Below, piece by piece: positions 48,176 to 49,022 of a DNA stretch of 49,022 bases. Every line of letters begins with the position of its first letter. Within the stretch, counting starts at the first letter, position 1. The stretch lies in NCBI GenBank assembly GCA_013372975.1, contig JABXIS010000031.1, positions 1 through 49,022 on the forward strand. The letters are read 5' to 3'. Source of the DNA: Alphaproteobacteria bacterium (GTDB lineage: Bacteria; Pseudomonadota; Alphaproteobacteria; Sphingomonadales; Kordiimonadaceae). The notes beneath the pieces were generated by a model. That model did no database searches. It had not been told where the DNA came from and saw only the letters and a list, made by a program, of their open reading frames with translations. The translations under genes and the position numbers were made by a program.

Positions 48176-48979
48176 ATGAAAAAAACATTCGCGCTTTGCA
48201 GCCTGCTTCTGAGTTCCCTGCCCAGCTTGGGACAGGAAGCCAATCCATCCTTAAAAAATATACAGCCAAAAATCTATGCAACAGCATGGGGCCTCACGTT
48301 GGCTGACGACGGAACAGGTTTTTACAATGACCTTGCTCGTCTTATTGTATTTCCGGAAAGAGCAAAACATCGATACGACATAATCCCTTACAGGCGCGCC
48401 AATCGCATTTTTGGATCAGACAAGAAATCCTGTCACTATCCCAGCTCCCTTAACTATATGGCAGCAACAGGTCTGGTTGACGATAGATCGGACTTGATCG
48501 AAAGCTATTTCTTCATACGGTCCGTCGCCCATATATTTGCCCCGAATGGCAAGGAACCGCCCCATGACAAAGAAGGTACCCGCGGCAAGATCATTGCTTA
48601 TCCTATGGGAGCAGAAGTACCGCGCCTCCTGCAAGGCTACGAAGGATATTTCATACCGGTCGCAGACGAAACCGATAAAGCCTCAATGCTTCTAGGTAAC
48701 AGGGTGGAGCTATTGATCGCCTATATGCCCGATGCCAGATTTGTATTCGACAACCTTGGTGCCGACCTGCCGCCCTATGATCCAAGCTTCACGATCAATG
48801 ACGACAACATCGGTGTTGTTTGCCACAAAACGCCGGAGAATGAGGCCCTGATTGAGCGTATCAACAAACGCGTTCTGGCCCTCAGAGAAACAGGTGAACT
48901 CGCCGCCTTCCTTGAAGCTGCAGGCATTGACCCAACATACTATCTGGGCGCTCTGGAACGCAAAACGCTCGGGCATTGA
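48176..48979 (+). CDS. Periplasmic solute-binding-protein-like, tandem paralog 3
   Basis: 267 aa. ATG 48176 follows GAGAGG and opens a signal peptide (MKKTFALCSLLLSSLPSLGQ); the in-frame ATG at 48158 lacks a site. Core blocks: IYATAWGLTLADDGTGFYNDL, YDIIPYRRANRIF, SCHYPS, GKIIAYPMGAEVP, ADETDKASMLLGNRVELLIAYMPDARFVFD and CHKTPENEAL. The ligand-lining segments differ from those of the other two copies, as expected if each binds a different molecule. It starts 63 nt after paralog 2. Confidence 0.8.
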   Translation: MKKTFALCSLLLSSLPSLGQEANPSLKNIQPKIYATAWGLTLADDGTGFYNDLARLIVFPERAKHRYDIIPYRRANRIFGSDKKSCHYPSSLNYMAATGLVDDRSDLIESYFFIRSVAHIFAPNGKEPPHDKEGTRGKIIAYPMGAEVPRLLQGYEGYFIPVADETDKASMLLGNRVELLIAYMPDARFVFDNLGADLPPYDPSFTINDDNIGVVCHKTPENEALIERINKRVLALRETGELAAFLEAAGIDPTYYLGALERKTLGH

Positions 48980-48992
48980 TAGTGTAAGCGAC

Positions 48993-49022
48993 TTACCAGC
49001 CACCGCCGCCGCCACCGCCGCC
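48993..49022 (-). CDS. C-terminus of a gene running off the right edge, poly-glycine tail
   Basis: Read on the minus strand, nine codons give eight glycines and a final Trp before TAA (48995-48993). A glycine-rich end closing in Trp is seen in TPM-domain (YgcG-like) membrane proteins, among others, but too little is visible to name the family. Confidence 0.4.
   Translation of the reverse strand, partial: GGGGGGGGW

Overview
The window looks like a chromosomal segment of a free-living, probably marine, alphaproteobacterium. This is an inference. The support is moderate-to-high GC with AT-rich promoters, two TonB-dependent receptors with typical proteobacterial signal peptides, a Caulobacter/Xanthomonas-type receptor beside a flavin-dependent halogenase, and two sodium-coupled symporters (one vSGLT-like, one PutP-like). 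A Kordiimonadales-like host would fit but cannot be proven here. No tRNA, rRNA, IS element, phage gene or CRISPR array was seen.

Layout. (1) 1-4.5 kb: a LacI-type repressor cut by the left edge, a CadC/ToxR-like membrane-anchored regulator, and a divergent exported SUMF1-domain protein with a carbohydrate-binding module. (2) 4.6-12 kb: a complete De Ley-Doudoroff galactose pathway. A minus-strand operon runs galactonate dehydratase, dgoK, dgoA, vSGLT-like symporter, lactonase, GntR/FCD regulator, and an SDR sugar dehydrogenase is divergent from it. (3) 12-21.9 kb: a flavin-dependent halogenase fused to a SapC-like tail, a TonB-dependent receptor, a GH89 alpha-N-acetylglucosaminidase lipoprotein and a GH63 YgjK-type alpha-glucosidase. 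(4) 22-29.8 kb: two saccharopine-pathway dehydrogenases, a fused hydroxylysine-kinase-like/phospholyase-like protein, and an exported LacZ-type beta-galactosidase 14 nt upstream of that fusion. (5) 30-37.5 kb: a Fur-box-containing, Hmu-type heme/metal system with a CobN-like periplasmic chelatase, a DUF2149-like protein, an ExbB-like channel and a divergent FKAP/NPDL receptor. (6) 37.5-40.8 kb: a type I sulfatase followed by an RTX metzincin protease. (7) 40.9-46.3 kb: a proline module, proB divergent from proC-proA-putP, with a small membrane protein after proB. (8) 46.4-49 kb: three tandem paralogous periplasmic binding-like proteins and the glycine-rich C-terminus of a further gene.

Main idea. 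Regions 2-4 share a recurrent AT-rich promoter element (around TTTATATGATAATAA). Together they hold the activities needed to take apart glucosyl-galactosyl-hydroxylysine, the Glc-alpha-1,2-Gal-beta-O-hydroxylysine unit of animal collagens and related proteins: alpha-glucosidase, beta-galactosidase, galactose uptake and oxidation to pyruvate and glyceraldehyde-3-phosphate, and a hydroxylysine kinase/phospholyase giving aminoadipate semialdehyde. Lysine itself reaches the same semialdehyde through the adjacent saccharopine enzymes. The individual family assignments are well supported; the joint substrate is a hypothesis.
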